Assembly (NCBI GenBank): GCA_022843625.1
Contig: JALHNH010000001.1
Span: 248,001-312,000, forward strand
Direction of reading: 5' to 3'
DNA length: 64,000 nucleotides
Source of the DNA: Bryobacter sp.
GTDB lineage: Bacteria; Acidobacteriota; Terriglobia; Bryobacterales; Bryobacteraceae
Below are positions 10,199 to 19,414 of this stretch, in pieces. The notes below the pieces were generated by a model. It was not told the DNA's origin. It did no database searches and worked only from the letters and a program-made list of their open reading frames with translations. How positions within the stretch are numbered: the stretch's first letter is position 1; every line of letters starts with the position of its first letter. Both the position numbers and the translations under genes were made by a program.

Positions 10199-10244
10199 CC
10201 CAATCCCTGCCGGCAAGCGTTAATCTAGGTACAATCTAAACCTT

Positions 10245-11138
10245 ATGGAACGCAAAAAAGCAAGCGATTTCCCCCAAGAGCTCCTCAATCTCTTTGACAA
10301 ATATGTACATGGCGACATTGAGCGTCGCGACTTCCTCGAAGGCGCAAAGCGTTTCGCCGTCGGCGGCGTAACCGTTGCTGCCCTCTATGAAAGCCTCAAG
10401 CCCAACTACGCCTGGGCCCAGCAAGTCCCCAAAGACGATCCGCGCATCAAAGCTGAAGTCGTCACCGTGGAATCTCCCCTCGGCAACGGCAACATCAAAG
10501 GCCTCTTCGCCCGCCCGGCCAAGACCGTTGGCAAGCTTCCCACCGTGATCGTCATTCACGAAAACCGTGGCCTCAACCCCTACATCGAAGACGTCGCCCG
10601 CCGCTTCGCCGCAGCCAACTTCATCGCTTTCGCTCCAGATGGCCTCACCAGCGCTGGCGGCTACCCCGGTGATGACGAAAAGGGCGGCAAACTCTTCCAG
10701 GGCGTCGACCGCGCCAAGATGACCGAAGACTTCATCGCCGTCGCCAAGTGGCTCAAGTCCCACAAACACGGAAACGGCAAACTCGGCTCAGTCGGCTTCT
10801 GCTTCGGCGGCGGCATCACCAATACCCTTGCCGTCCGTCTCGGCGCAGACCTCAACGCCGGTTCCCCCTTCTACGGCGGTCAGCCCAAGGCCGAAGACGT
10901 CCCCAAGATCAAAGCCCCGCTTATGCTCCACTACGCTGGCAACGACGCCCGCGTCAACGCCGGCTGGCCTCCCTACGAAGAAGCTCTCAAAGCGAACAAC
11001 GTCACCTACACCGCCTACATCTATGAAGGCACCAACCACGGCTTCCACAACGACACAACACCCCGCTACGACGAAGCTGCTGCCAAGCTAGCCTGGCAGC
11101 GCACCCTCGAGCACTTCAACAAATACCTCCGAGCCTAA
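10245..11138 (+). CDS. Tat-exported dienelactone hydrolase family protein
   Basis: 297 residues. An N-terminal block [16 protein letters not shown] resembles a twin-arginine signal placed after an unusually long cytoplasmic stretch. The nucleophile Cys is in GFCFGGG (Cys about 186), the Asp is in [10 protein letters not shown] and the His in GTNHGFHND, the standard Cys-Asp-His triad of the DLH family. Named members open dienelactones in chlorocatechol breakdown, but exported paralogues hydrolyse unknown esters. TACAAT at 10230-10235 may be its -10 box, ten bases before the ATG. Confidence 0.9.
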   Translation: MERKKASDFPQELLNLFDKYVHGDIERRDFLEGAKRFAVGGVTVAALYESLKPNYAWAQQVPKDDPRIKAEVVTVESPLGNGNIKGLFARPAKTVGKLPTVIVIHENRGLNPYIEDVARRFAAANFIAFAPDGLTSAGGYPGDDEKGGKLFQGVDRAKMTEDFIAVAKWLKSHKHGNGKLGSVGFCFGGGITNTLAVRLGADLNAGSPFYGGQPKAEDVPKIKAPLMLHYAGNDARVNAGWPPYEEALKANNVTYTAYIYEGTNHGFHNDTTPRYDEAAAKLAWQRTLEHFNKYLRA

Positions 11139-11869
11139 ACCCGTTTAGCGCTCAGGCTCCCGAGTTTGAAGCCGGTCACCTTTCCGGCTTCAGACTCAAA
11201 ACGAATCTTCGCCCAGGGTGCCCCAGTCGGGAAGAACACCAATCCACCGCTATGCAGCAGATTCCTTCGAGCCGGAGCACCCGGACGAAGGATCCCAAGT
11301 TGTTCCTTCGCCAGATCCACCACGAAGTATTCTTTCTCTCCTGCACCATACGCATACTTCCCCACAACGGAATCCCGCTCTGCAATCCCCAACGGCTGGG
11401 TAGGCAACGGCTTCCCGGCATCCCCCAATCTCGTCAAATACTCAAACACCCCACGAGCCTTCTCCCCTCCAGCCCTCGCATGCGCTAGCAACGTGATCCC
11501 ATGCGGCCCATACGTCTGCTGCACGCCGGGCATCGCCTCCACCATCCCGCGCAAAACATCTGTCTGCCCCAACATTGCCGCACTAAAGATCGTCGGTACC
11601 GCACCATGCGCCAACAAAAACTCAGCGATTTCCCGGTTCCCCACGTGCGAAGCCGCACCAATCGCCGTCTCCCAATCTCCAAATCCCCAGTCAATCGTAG
11701 CCCGCGCCAAGCCTGGATCTTTCTCTACTAACTCCTTCACCCTCTTCAGGTTACTGTGTGAAACCCCAACCATTTCCTGAGCGGCAACAGGATCCACATG
11801 GGGCAATCCCTGCGCCATCAGCGGCACTCCCAGAAAGAACAATCCACGTCTGGTCAATTCTATTGGCAT
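11135..11869 (-). CDS. Tat/Sec-exported ankyrin-repeat-like protein
   Basis: About 244 residues from ATG 11869; an in-frame TTG at 11878, directly after the upstream stop, is the other choice. The N-terminus [17 protein letters not shown] resembles a twin-arginine signal. Residues ~35-130 contain two or three ankyrin-like units ([24 protein letters not shown] is the clearest). The C-terminal ~100 residues form a beta-rich tail. It closes a run of minus-strand genes that begins with the SSS transporter. Its role is unknown; binding partners would lie outside the cytoplasm. Confidence 0.8.
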   Translation of the reverse strand: MPIELTRRGLFFLGVPLMAQGLPHVDPVAAQEMVGVSHSNLKRVKELVEKDPGLARATIDWGFGDWETAIGAASHVGNREIAEFLLAHGAVPTIFSAAMLGQTDVLRGMVEAMPGVQQTYGPHGITLLAHARAGGEKARGVFEYLTRLGDAGKPLPTQPLGIAERDSVVGKYAYGAGEKEYFVVDLAKEQLGILRPGAPARRNLLHSGGLVFFPTGAPWAKIRFESEAGKVTGFKLGSLSAKRV

Positions 11870-11878
11870 GACTCTCAA

Positions 11879-12655
11879 TTACCTTTCATTCATCAACAAT
11901 TCGCGCAACCACTTCATCCGGTCCTGCACCGCTTCCTCATTCAACCCATGCCCCGCCTCATAAAAAATCACCTGCTTCGGAGCCTTCGCCCGCTCCACCA
12001 ACAACTCCGCCTGCACCTGCGGCACATAGGGGTCAATCCGCCCAAACTGCAACAAAACCGGTACACCCAAATCCCCAATAAACCGCACGGGCGCAAGCGG
12101 CGCCAGCCTCTCCCGAACCTTCTGCTTCTCCGCCTCCGGGATCCCCTTCCGGCCCAACAAAAACCACTCATCAAACCCAGCAGTCCCCGCCTGCAGCGCC
12201 CAGCCCCGCGGCCGCTTCTCATCCCGGCTCAATAACAATCCATACATCATCCCGAAGTCATGACCCACGTAGGCAAACCGCGAAGCATCCACCCCCGGCT
12301 GCTCCAGCAGATAATCAATCGCCTTCCGCAACTCAACAACGGTCTCAAGACTCGCCTCATAGTCCTTCGACGGATCCCGCTTGCGAAACCACTCCGGATC
12401 ACTCCACATCGTCTCCGGCAACAGACTCACCACACCCCCGCGAGCCAGCTCAAGCGCCTGCGCGAGAAACTGAGTACGATTCGAGTCCGCACTCCCAGGC
12501 TCATACCAGTGAACAAACAGCACTGCCGCCTTTACCGGCCCGGTCGGACGAACCAGATAAGCCTTACGTCCCGCGACCATTACATCGCGGACCACCGGTT
12601 CCGGAGCCCAAAACAAAAGCAGCCCTAATTGTTCTCTTCGAGTCCACTCTGCCAT
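11879..12655 (-). CDS. Alpha/beta hydrolase with Asp at the nucleophile position
   Basis: 258 residues from ATG 12655, chosen because the longer frame to 12772 lies wholly inside the aldo/keto reductase gene. The hydrolase fold is clear: VLFVHWYEPG near the N-terminus (oxyanion region), YVGHDFGMMYG as nucleophile elbow, RIDPYVP as acid and EAGHGLNEE as His. The elbow has Asp rather than Ser or Cys, as in haloalkane dehalogenases and epoxide hydrolases, although the remainder looks like the dienelactone hydrolase group. Overlaps the upstream gene by 31 bases and abuts the ankyrin gene. Confidence 0.82.
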   Translation of the reverse strand: MAEWTRREQLGLLLFWAPEPVVRDVMVAGRKAYLVRPTGPVKAAVLFVHWYEPGSADSNRTQFLAQALELARGGVVSLLPETMWSDPEWFRKRDPSKDYEASLETVVELRKAIDYLLEQPGVDASRFAYVGHDFGMMYGLLLSRDEKRPRGWALQAGTAGFDEWFLLGRKGIPEAEKQKVRERLAPLAPVRFIGDLGVPVLLQFGRIDPYVPQVQAELLVERAKAPKQVIFYEAGHGLNEEAVQDRMKWLRELLMNER

Positions 12656-13554
12656 GTGCGATTTTTCACCGGCGCAAGAATCTCCTGCACTCCGGCCAAT
12701 ACCTCCGGATCGATCTGCATGTCCAGTGACCCAAGGCAGGTCATCACCTCTGCCTCGCTTTTCATCCCGCAAAGCACGCTATGAATCCGCGTCTCCTGCA
12801 AGCTGAACGCCACGGCCAACTGAGCTATATCTACACCCTTTGAGCTGCAGAACAAAGCCGCTTCAGCACATTTCTGCTTCAGCTCATCATCGGCCGGATG
12901 CCAGGCGAGCGGCCCCTGCGGCGTCAGCAACCCCATCGCCAGGGGTGCACCCAGAATCAGCCCCATCTTCTGCTTGCCAATCCATGGCAACAGACGTGTC
13001 AGCGACGTATCATTCAACCCGTAATGGCAATAGCTCAAGATCACATCCAGCTCAAAACGCGGAATCACCATCTCAAAGATCTTTAGCGGCAAGCCACTCA
13101 CACCCAGAAACCGAAGCTTCCCCGCCTGCTTCAGCTTGTCCACCGCCGGCAGCGTCTCTTCAATTACAGGCTCAATCTCGACAAACTCGATATCGTGACA
13201 AATCATGATGTCGACATAATCCAGCCCCAGCCGAGCCAGGCTCTCATCGACGCTGCTTACGACTCGCTCCGGCGAGAAATCAAACGATGCAACGTCATAG
13301 CGCCCCAGCTTGGTCGAGATGATGTATTTGTGACGGGGTACCGTCTTCAGCACCTGTCCCAGAATCGTCTCTGCACGAGTCACCCCATAATACGGAGCCA
13401 CATCGACGTAATTGACGCCATGATCGAGCGCCGCATGAAAAGCCCGCGTCGCCTCAGCCAAATCCATCGGCCCGAAATTGCCACCCATCACGGCTCCGCC
13501 AAAGCTGAGCGCGCTTACTTCAAGGCCGGTCTTACCGAGCGTTCTATATTGCAT
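12625..13554 (-). CDS. Aldo/keto reductase
   Basis: 309 residues from ATG 13554, which has GAGGA five bases upstream. The start YRTLGKTGLEVSALSFGG and the block VNYVDVAPYYG (catalytic Asp and Tyr) are typical, followed by KYIISTKLGRY (catalytic Lys) and YVDIMICHD (His). The family reduces carbonyls with NADPH in a TIM barrel; some members oxidise sugars. It lies 11 bases after the SSS transporter stop, so transport of a sugar-like compound followed by its oxidation or reduction is a reasonable guess. Confidence 0.92.
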   Translation of the reverse strand: MQYRTLGKTGLEVSALSFGGAVMGGNFGPMDLAEATRAFHAALDHGVNYVDVAPYYGVTRAETILGQVLKTVPRHKYIISTKLGRYDVASFDFSPERVVSSVDESLARLGLDYVDIMICHDIEFVEIEPVIEETLPAVDKLKQAGKLRFLGVSGLPLKIFEMVIPRFELDVILSYCHYGLNDTSLTRLLPWIGKQKMGLILGAPLAMGLLTPQGPLAWHPADDELKQKCAEAALFCSSKGVDIAQLAVAFSLQETRIHSVLCGMKSEAEVMTCLGSLDMQIDPEVLAGVQEILAPVKNRTWQSGLEENN

Positions 13555-13568
13555 CAATCCTCACTAAC

Positions 13569-15350
13569 TTACTTAGCCAAACTCGACCATCCACGCCGGT
13601 TCAAATCCCGGAAGATCCACCACCCACTCACCACACCAAGCGCCAGATAACCAACGCCCTCAAGCGTGTGTCCAAGCAACAATTTGCCCGTCCCAAACAA
13701 AGTCCCGTAAATCAATACGCAACCCGTAAGCCAGCACCCAATATTAGCCCATCCATCCGTATCGGGTACGACATCCTTCATCCGGTCCGCCACCGGCCCC
13801 CAACCGAACCGCGATGGATGCGTCTTCCGGTAGAACGATTCCAGCACTGCATCCGGCTCTGGCGGCGTCATCATCGTCACTGCCAGCCACACTGCCGTCG
13901 TGATCCCAACCGTGATCAACATCACATAAGCGAATTCCTTCGGTTGATCCGTATCCATCTGGAATACCGTCTGCAAAGCCACACTCACAACAAACGCTGT
14001 AGCCATAGCACTCACCTCGCTCCACGCATTGATCCGCCACCAATACCAACGCAACAACAACACCCCGCCAGTGCCTGCTCCCGTCACGATCAATAACTTC
14101 CAGGCGCCGGTAATCGAGTCCATATTGAAGGTCACCACTGCCGACATCAATGTCAAAAACACTGTAGCCCACTGCGACACTCGGACCAGTTCTTTTTCTC
14201 CTGCCTCAGGCCGCCAGAACCGGCGATAGAAATCATTCACCAGATAACTTGCGCCCCAGTTCAAATTCGTGGCGATCGTAGACATGTAAGCCGCAAGAAA
14301 TCCAGCAAGCATCAATCCCCGAAAGCTGGGCGGCAGGTGATCGATCATCACCCGGATATAGCCCGTTTCCGGGTCCTGTAAATCTGGATACAGCACCAGT
14401 GCCGCAAGTGCTGTCAAAACCCACGGCCAGGGCCGCAACGAATAATGCGCCACCTGAAACCACAGCGTCGCAATCAGGCTATGTTTCTCGTCCTTGGCAC
14501 TCAGCATTCGCTGCGCTACAAACCCGCCCCCGCCAGGCTCCGCCCCCGGGTACCACGTACTCCACCACGTCACACCGATATAGACAAAAAACGTAATCAT
14601 CGGCATCCACACACTGTCCAGATCCGGCACAAAATTCAGCACACTGCCAGCCCCGCCTTCGGCGATCCCCCGCGACGCATCCAGCGCCCTCAACTTTACA
14701 ATCAACGCATCCATACCACCCGCAGCCCCAACCGCCGAGAACGCCAGAATGATCACCATCGTCATCTTGATAAAGAACTGCACTGCATCGGTCACCAGTA
14801 CACCCCACAGCCCGCTCAGCGTAGAAATCAACGCAGTGATCGCAATCAATCCCAACACCAGACCCAACGCAGTCAGCTTGTCCACGCCCAGCACCATGCT
14901 CAAAATCTTCACCATCGCCAGATTCACCCAGCCTAGAACAATGCAATTGATCGGGATCCCAAAGTACAAAGCTCGAAACCCGCGCAGAAAAGCAGCCGGC
15001 TTCCCGCTGTACCGGATCTCCGAAAACTCGATATCCGTCGTAACCCCGCTCCGCCGCCAGAGCCGTGCATACAAAAACACCGTCATCATTCCGCTGGCCA
15101 CCATGTTCCACCACAGCCAGTTCCCGGCGATTCCACCCTTGAACACCAGGCCGGTTACTGCCAGCGGCGTATCAGCCGCAAAGGTCGTCGCAACCATACT
15201 GGTTCCCGCCAGCCACCACGGAACATTCCTCCCACCCAGAAAGAATTCATCCACACTCTTTCCGGCTCTGCTTTTGTAGTAGAAGCCAATCCCCAAATTA
15301 AGAACAAAGTAGAGGGCAACAAAGATCCAATCGAGCATAGTCAATTGCAT
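13569..15350 (-). CDS. Sodium:solute symporter (SSS) family transporter
   Basis: 593 residues, with about 13 hydrophobic segments. The N-terminus LDWIFVALYFVLNLGIGFYY, the loop GRNVPWWLAGTSMVATTFAAD and the block YPGAEPGGGGFVAQRM are typical of the SSS family, which moves sugars, amino acids or organic acids with sodium. The C-terminal ~100 residues extend beyond the core. The start is ATG 15350 or ATG 15338 (MLDW). It leads the aldo/keto reductase, hydrolase and ankyrin genes on the same strand, so it may feed that pathway. Confidence 0.93.
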   Translation of the reverse strand: MQLTMLDWIFVALYFVLNLGIGFYYKSRAGKSVDEFFLGGRNVPWWLAGTSMVATTFAADTPLAVTGLVFKGGIAGNWLWWNMVASGMMTVFLYARLWRRSGVTTDIEFSEIRYSGKPAAFLRGFRALYFGIPINCIVLGWVNLAMVKILSMVLGVDKLTALGLVLGLIAITALISTLSGLWGVLVTDAVQFFIKMTMVIILAFSAVGAAGGMDALIVKLRALDASRGIAEGGAGSVLNFVPDLDSVWMPMITFFVYIGVTWWSTWYPGAEPGGGGFVAQRMLSAKDEKHSLIATLWFQVAHYSLRPWPWVLTALAALVLYPDLQDPETGYIRVMIDHLPPSFRGLMLAGFLAAYMSTIATNLNWGASYLVNDFYRRFWRPEAGEKELVRVSQWATVFLTLMSAVVTFNMDSITGAWKLLIVTGAGTGGVLLLRWYWWRINAWSEVSAMATAFVVSVALQTVFQMDTDQPKEFAYVMLITVGITTAVWLAVTMMTPPEPDAVLESFYRKTHPSRFGWGPVADRMKDVVPDTDGWANIGCWLTGCVLIYGTLFGTGKLLLGHTLEGVGYLALGVVSGWWIFRDLNRRGWSSLAK

Positions 15351-15376
15351 AGCGGTTCTGCTAGTTTATAGCTGTC

Positions 15377-15844
15377 GTGCTTTTGCGTCGCTCTTTTCTC
15401 GTCGCCTTCGCGCCCATTCGCTCCAGGGGCTTCACCGGCAAGATCCTGGCGGCGTCCTATGATTTTTATAGCCGCCAGACAACCATCCTCTTCCAGTCGA
15501 GTGAGGGTCAGATGTCATCCCAGTACCTCCATGACTCTTCTCGGGTTAGGCAACCCATCCCTTCCGCCGTCTCAATTCCGCCCCAAACCATTCCCAAGGT
15601 CACACTCCGGCGAGAAGGCCAAATGCTCCAGGCTTACGATTCCCGCCGAAAACTTTCCTCCCTCATGGCAGTCCCAGCTAGGGCATCGCTTCAGATTGTC
15701 TATCCCACACCAAGCCACCCGGACTTAACCGCAATTTGGTCCATCGACAATCAAATCTTCTACACCAATAACGACTACAAGAACGTCTATCTCCTGCCTT
15801 CCACCATGCGGGAGCCGCAAGAGAAACCACGTATTGTTCCCTGA
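15377..15844 (+). CDS. Hypothetical protein
   Basis: 155 codons from a GTG start, divergent from the SSS gene across 26 bases. The N-terminal ~20 residues are moderately hydrophobic and basic (LLRRSFLVAFAPIRS); the remainder is polar, with a repeated Ser/Arg/Pro-rich middle and a tail TAIWSIDNQIFYTNNDYKNVYLLP. I recognise no family. There is no competing frame on either strand, and codon use is similar to the neighbours; both support a real gene, but only weakly. Confidence 0.4.
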   Translation: MLLRRSFLVAFAPIRSRGFTGKILAASYDFYSRQTTILFQSSEGQMSSQYLHDSSRVRQPIPSAVSIPPQTIPKVTLRREGQMLQAYDSRRKLSSLMAVPARASLQIVYPTPSHPDLTAIWSIDNQIFYTNNDYKNVYLLPSTMREPQEKPRIVP

Positions 15845-15887
15845 TTTTTCTGCCAATTACAGCAAAACCCTGATAACCTGACGTAAT

Positions 15888-18305
15888 ATGTTTTGGCAGA
15901 ATCTACGTTTTGCCTGGCGCTCTCTCCGCTCCAACCCAGGTTTCGCCGCCGCTGCAATCCTGGCTCTTGCGGTTGCTATTGGCCTCAATACGGCCATGTT
16001 TTCCGTCGTAGACGGCATTCTGCTCAAACCGCTCCCCTTTAAAGAGCCTGACCAACTGTTTTCGCTTCGGGAACAAGTAGTCAAAGGCGGAGGCCCAACC
16101 CTTTACTACCTCTCTGCCGGCAACCTCCTTGACTATCGCGAGCAATCGAAGTCGGCCGACATCGTCGCTTACCTTCCCAGTTCTTTTTCTCTCTTACTGC
16201 CTAATGCCGACCCGGAACGCTACAAAGGCGTTGCTGTAACCGAGGGTTGGTTTAAATTCTACGGTGCTCCGATCATACGCGGCCGCGACTTTAACGCTGA
16301 CGACCATAAGGTGGGACAGGACGAGGCGGTGATCCTTTCCAGCGGACTTTGGGCCGAGCGCTTCGCCTCCGACAATTCCATCATCGGCCGCCAAATCAAC
16401 TTAAACGGCCGCCCAAGAAAAGTAGTCGGTATTGTGGATGCTGAATTCGAATTCCCGGCCCGGCACAAAATTTACGCTCCTGTCGCTCTTACAGCCGCAG
16501 AAAAGTCACTTCGCAACTTCCATCGCTTTTTCACTCAGGGCCGCCTCAGGCCAGGCTTCAGCATTCCTCAGGCCCGCGCTGAATTCACCAGCATCCTCTC
16601 CAATCTTGCTCAACAACATCCCGAATTTAATGGAAAAAAGACTCTTTATCTGGTTCCCTTAGCCGAAGATCTTACAGGTAAAATCAAGCCGGCGCTGCTA
16701 GCTCTAATAGGTGCTGTTGCCTTTGTCCTCGCGATAGCATGTGCCAATGTGGCAAACCTGATTTTGGCTCGTGGTGCCGTTCGCAGCTCTGAACTCGCTG
16801 TACGCGCTTCACTCGGCGCTTCGCGCTGGAACCTCATCACTCAATTGTTGACCGAAAGTCTGGTGCTCTCCTTCCTGGGGGGGCTTCTCGGACTGGTTCT
16901 GGCGTTTGGTGCATTCTTCGCTTTCAAGTTGTTTGCACCCCAGAACCTCCCTCGCATCGATCAGGTAGTCATCGACATGCGAGTGATTGGTTACAACCTT
17001 GCTGCTGTAGTACTGACCGGCTTACTCTTCGGTCTGGTACCTGCCCTCCAACTGTCCCGCGTGGACCTCCACACCAAACTCAAAGACAAGTCCCGCGGCG
17101 GTTCCGCTCGCACCCATCTCCGTAATCTTCTCGTCGTTGCCCAGGTAGCGGCCGCGCTCATGCTCATGACCGGTGCAGGACTCCTGATCCGAAGCCTGGG
17201 TCAATTGAATCAGGTCGATCTCGGCTTCAAACCAGACCACTTGCTATCGATGCGCGTGAGCCCGCTGCCGGCAAAATACGATAACGATATCCCGCGCCAG
17301 ATTGAGTTTGGAAAATCCATTATCCGCAACATAAACACGATTCCCGGTCTTAAATTTGCTGCAATCTCAACGAGTCTGCCCTTTCAGGAAAACCCGCGCT
17401 ACATTATGCGCGTCGAAGGCGGCCCACCGGTTACAACTTCAACCGCACCAATCACCGACTATTTCGCAGTCACTCCAGCCTACTTCGACACCATGCAAAT
17501 TCCGATCGTCACCGGCCGTGCTTTTTCTGAGTCAGACGGGATTGACGCCCCTCAGGTTGTAATCGTAAACGAGACCTTCGTTCGCACGCACTTTCCAGAT
17601 GGCCGCATCAACCGGCGCATGGAAATTGGCCTGGGTGAGCCCCCGGAATGGCGTGAGATTGTAGGCGTCGCCAAAGACGTAAAGACTCTTGGTCTCGACT
17701 CGAAAGTCCGCGTTCAGGTCTACGCCCCCTACTTTCATTCGCCTAGCATCATCCAGTCTAAGGCCACCACCTTCAGCGTGATTGTCCGAACGCAAGGCGA
17801 ACCTGCGATGCTTGCTCAAGCCGTCCGTCAAAAGATTCTTGAGGCTGATGCTACACAGCCGGTCTGGGAAATTCAAACCATGACCACTACGATTTCCGAT
17901 TCTCTCTCTCGCGAAAAATTCACTCTGTTTCTCATGGGCGTTTTTGCCGGTGTGGCATTTCTTCTCGCCATCATTGGCCTCAGCGGCGTCCTCTCCTACA
18001 CCGTGGCTCAGCGTACTCGCGAAATTGGCATCCGCCTGGCAATTGGCGCCCAACCGGGCGAGGTGCTCTGGATGATCCTCCGCCATGCTCTACTGCTGGT
18101 CAGCGCCGGCATCGTCGGAGGCCTGGTTGGTTCCTTCATCATTTGGCGTGCGCTTTCAGCACTCCTTTTCGATGTCAGTCCCAACGATCCTCTTACCCTG
18201 CTGGGCATCACCACAGCCTTCCTCGCTACCGCTGCCATCTCTGGTTTAATCCCGGCCATAAGAGCGGCCAGGATTGATCCAGCCATCACTCTGCGCGCGG
18301 ATTAG
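15888..18305 (+). CDS. ADOP-type ABC transporter permease (duplicated FtsX/MacB permease)
   Basis: 805 residues. Membrane segments occur near residues 20-40, 275-300, 325-350, 370-390, 410-430, 685-705, 735-760 and 770-790. The first membrane segment plus MacB periplasmic domain is followed by an FtsX core, a second periplasmic domain and a second FtsX core. The start FWQNLRFAWRSLRSNPGF and the end GLIPAIRAARIDPAITLR are typical of the acidobacterial duplicated orphan permeases, which stand alone without an ATPase gene, as here. They are thought to take part in export or efflux with a shared ATPase. Confidence 0.92.
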   Translation: MFWQNLRFAWRSLRSNPGFAAAAILALAVAIGLNTAMFSVVDGILLKPLPFKEPDQLFSLREQVVKGGGPTLYYLSAGNLLDYREQSKSADIVAYLPSSFSLLLPNADPERYKGVAVTEGWFKFYGAPIIRGRDFNADDHKVGQDEAVILSSGLWAERFASDNSIIGRQINLNGRPRKVVGIVDAEFEFPARHKIYAPVALTAAEKSLRNFHRFFTQGRLRPGFSIPQARAEFTSILSNLAQQHPEFNGKKTLYLVPLAEDLTGKIKPALLALIGAVAFVLAIACANVANLILARGAVRSSELAVRASLGASRWNLITQLLTESLVLSFLGGLLGLVLAFGAFFAFKLFAPQNLPRIDQVVIDMRVIGYNLAAVVLTGLLFGLVPALQLSRVDLHTKLKDKSRGGSARTHLRNLLVVAQVAAALMLMTGAGLLIRSLGQLNQVDLGFKPDHLLSMRVSPLPAKYDNDIPRQIEFGKSIIRNINTIPGLKFAAISTSLPFQENPRYIMRVEGGPPVTTSTAPITDYFAVTPAYFDTMQIPIVTGRAFSESDGIDAPQVVIVNETFVRTHFPDGRINRRMEIGLGEPPEWREIVGVAKDVKTLGLDSKVRVQVYAPYFHSPSIIQSKATTFSVIVRTQGEPAMLAQAVRQKILEADATQPVWEIQTMTTTISDSLSREKFTLFLMGVFAGVAFLLAIIGLSGVLSYTVAQRTREIGIRLAIGAQPGEVLWMILRHALLLVSAGIVGGLVGSFIIWRALSALLFDVSPNDPLTLLGITTAFLATAAISGLIPAIRAARIDPAITLRAD

Positions 18306-18482
18306 GATTCCACCCTGGATCTCAGGCCGTCATCGAAACTTCGGGCTGAACCTTGTCCACGCTCGACCTTCGGTTTTTCCACTCCCGTCTCCCTTCGATA
18401 CATCAGTCCACAAATGTTACGGTCTCGTTTTTCTATAAGAAGTCTCTATCATTTCTGCTGCCTCTGATCCGGGCTCCAAAAG

Positions 18483-18513
18483 AAAACGGGCTCAGCCGAA
18501 GCTGAGCCCGTTT
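18483..18513 (-). terminator. Rho-independent terminator of the PEP-CTERM gene
   Basis: CGGGCTCAGC / GCTGAGCCCG, a perfect 10-base stem. Read on the minus strand its loop is TTCG, a stable UUCG tetraloop, and the stem is followed by TTTTCTTTT. It lies 22 bases after the PEP-CTERM stop. Confidence 0.9.
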
Positions 18514-18535
18514 GGACCGAATGAAAGACAAGCGA

Positions 18536-19414
18536 CTAGAGCGAGCGCCGGCGGCGCAGAGCAACCAGCAGCAGGGTCGAGCCGACCAGAGCCATGGTGG
18601 CAGGTTCCGGGACGCCGGTGTCGATCGTTTCGATTGATGTGCCCATTACGTAGGCATAGTCCCAGGTCACCGAAGTACCACGAGCCATGTCGCCCAGGTT
18701 GAAGCCAATGCCGATGCCGTGGTCGCCAGTCGAATTGTTGCCCAGGTCGCCGCCACCGAGGTAGAAGAGCGGGTCGGTGACGCCGCAGCAAAAGCCGGAG
18801 ATGCCCGTGTTGTGGGCAACTGCGCCCGTGTACAACAAGCCGAGCGGCAGACCAGATACAGCACCGAGGGAACCCACGAAATCCGACGCGGCTATGGACG
18901 GCGACGCCAAACCACGCTGGTTAATCGTGTCAAAATTTCCGAACGCAAATACGTCAGGATCCGGGTCAACTGCGCGCGAGACGCTAACGCCGGTGAGATT
19001 CTGGAGTGCGGTAAGCGTGGTGCTGATCGAAACGCGTTGATCCAGTAGGCTGAATGAGAATACGTGGGTAATGTCATAGACTCCCGCGAGCGTTCCACTC
19101 CAGGTGACGGTGCCGCCGTTAACTCCGCCGGGGCCAGACAAAGAGCCAGCAATGTCCGCGCCACCGCTGTTCGAGTTTGAGTTGAGTGACCCGTTGGCAT
19201 TCACTCCGAATCCTTCAAAAGGCGTTCCGGGAGCAATGTAGTCGTTTACCCCGAAGTTGCGCGTTCCGGTGGAATCGTAGAAGAGATTGCTCAACACCCC
19301 CGTATCGGTGAATGTGGCCCGAACGAAGTTGCCTTCGATCGTGATTGGCGCGGCAAACAGGCCGGAAGTCAGAGACAGGCAGGCGGCCGCGAGAGCAAGT
19401 TGTTTCAGTTTCAT
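18536..19414 (-). CDS. PEP-CTERM sorted surface protein
   Basis: 292 residues from ATG 19414, chosen for AGGAAAGG ending six bases upstream; a longer frame to 19486 lacks a ribosome site. A Sec signal (KLKQLALAAACLSLTSGLFA) is followed by a beta-rich Gly/Asn/Ser body and the C-terminal sorting signal VPEPATMALVGSTLLL ending in RRRR. Such proteins are cut by exosortase and usually go to the outer surface or the exopolysaccharide matrix; no exosortase is encoded in this window. The body is not a family I can name. Confidence 0.9.
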   Translation of the reverse strand: MKLKQLALAAACLSLTSGLFAAPITIEGNFVRATFTDTGVLSNLFYDSTGTRNFGVNDYIAPGTPFEGFGVNANGSLNSNSNSGGADIAGSLSGPGGVNGGTVTWSGTLAGVYDITHVFSFSLLDQRVSISTTLTALQNLTGVSVSRAVDPDPDVFAFGNFDTINQRGLASPSIAASDFVGSLGAVSGLPLGLLYTGAVAHNTGISGFCCGVTDPLFYLGGGDLGNNSTGDHGIGIGFNLGDMARGTSVTWDYAYVMGTSIETIDTGVPEPATMALVGSTLLLVALRRRRSL

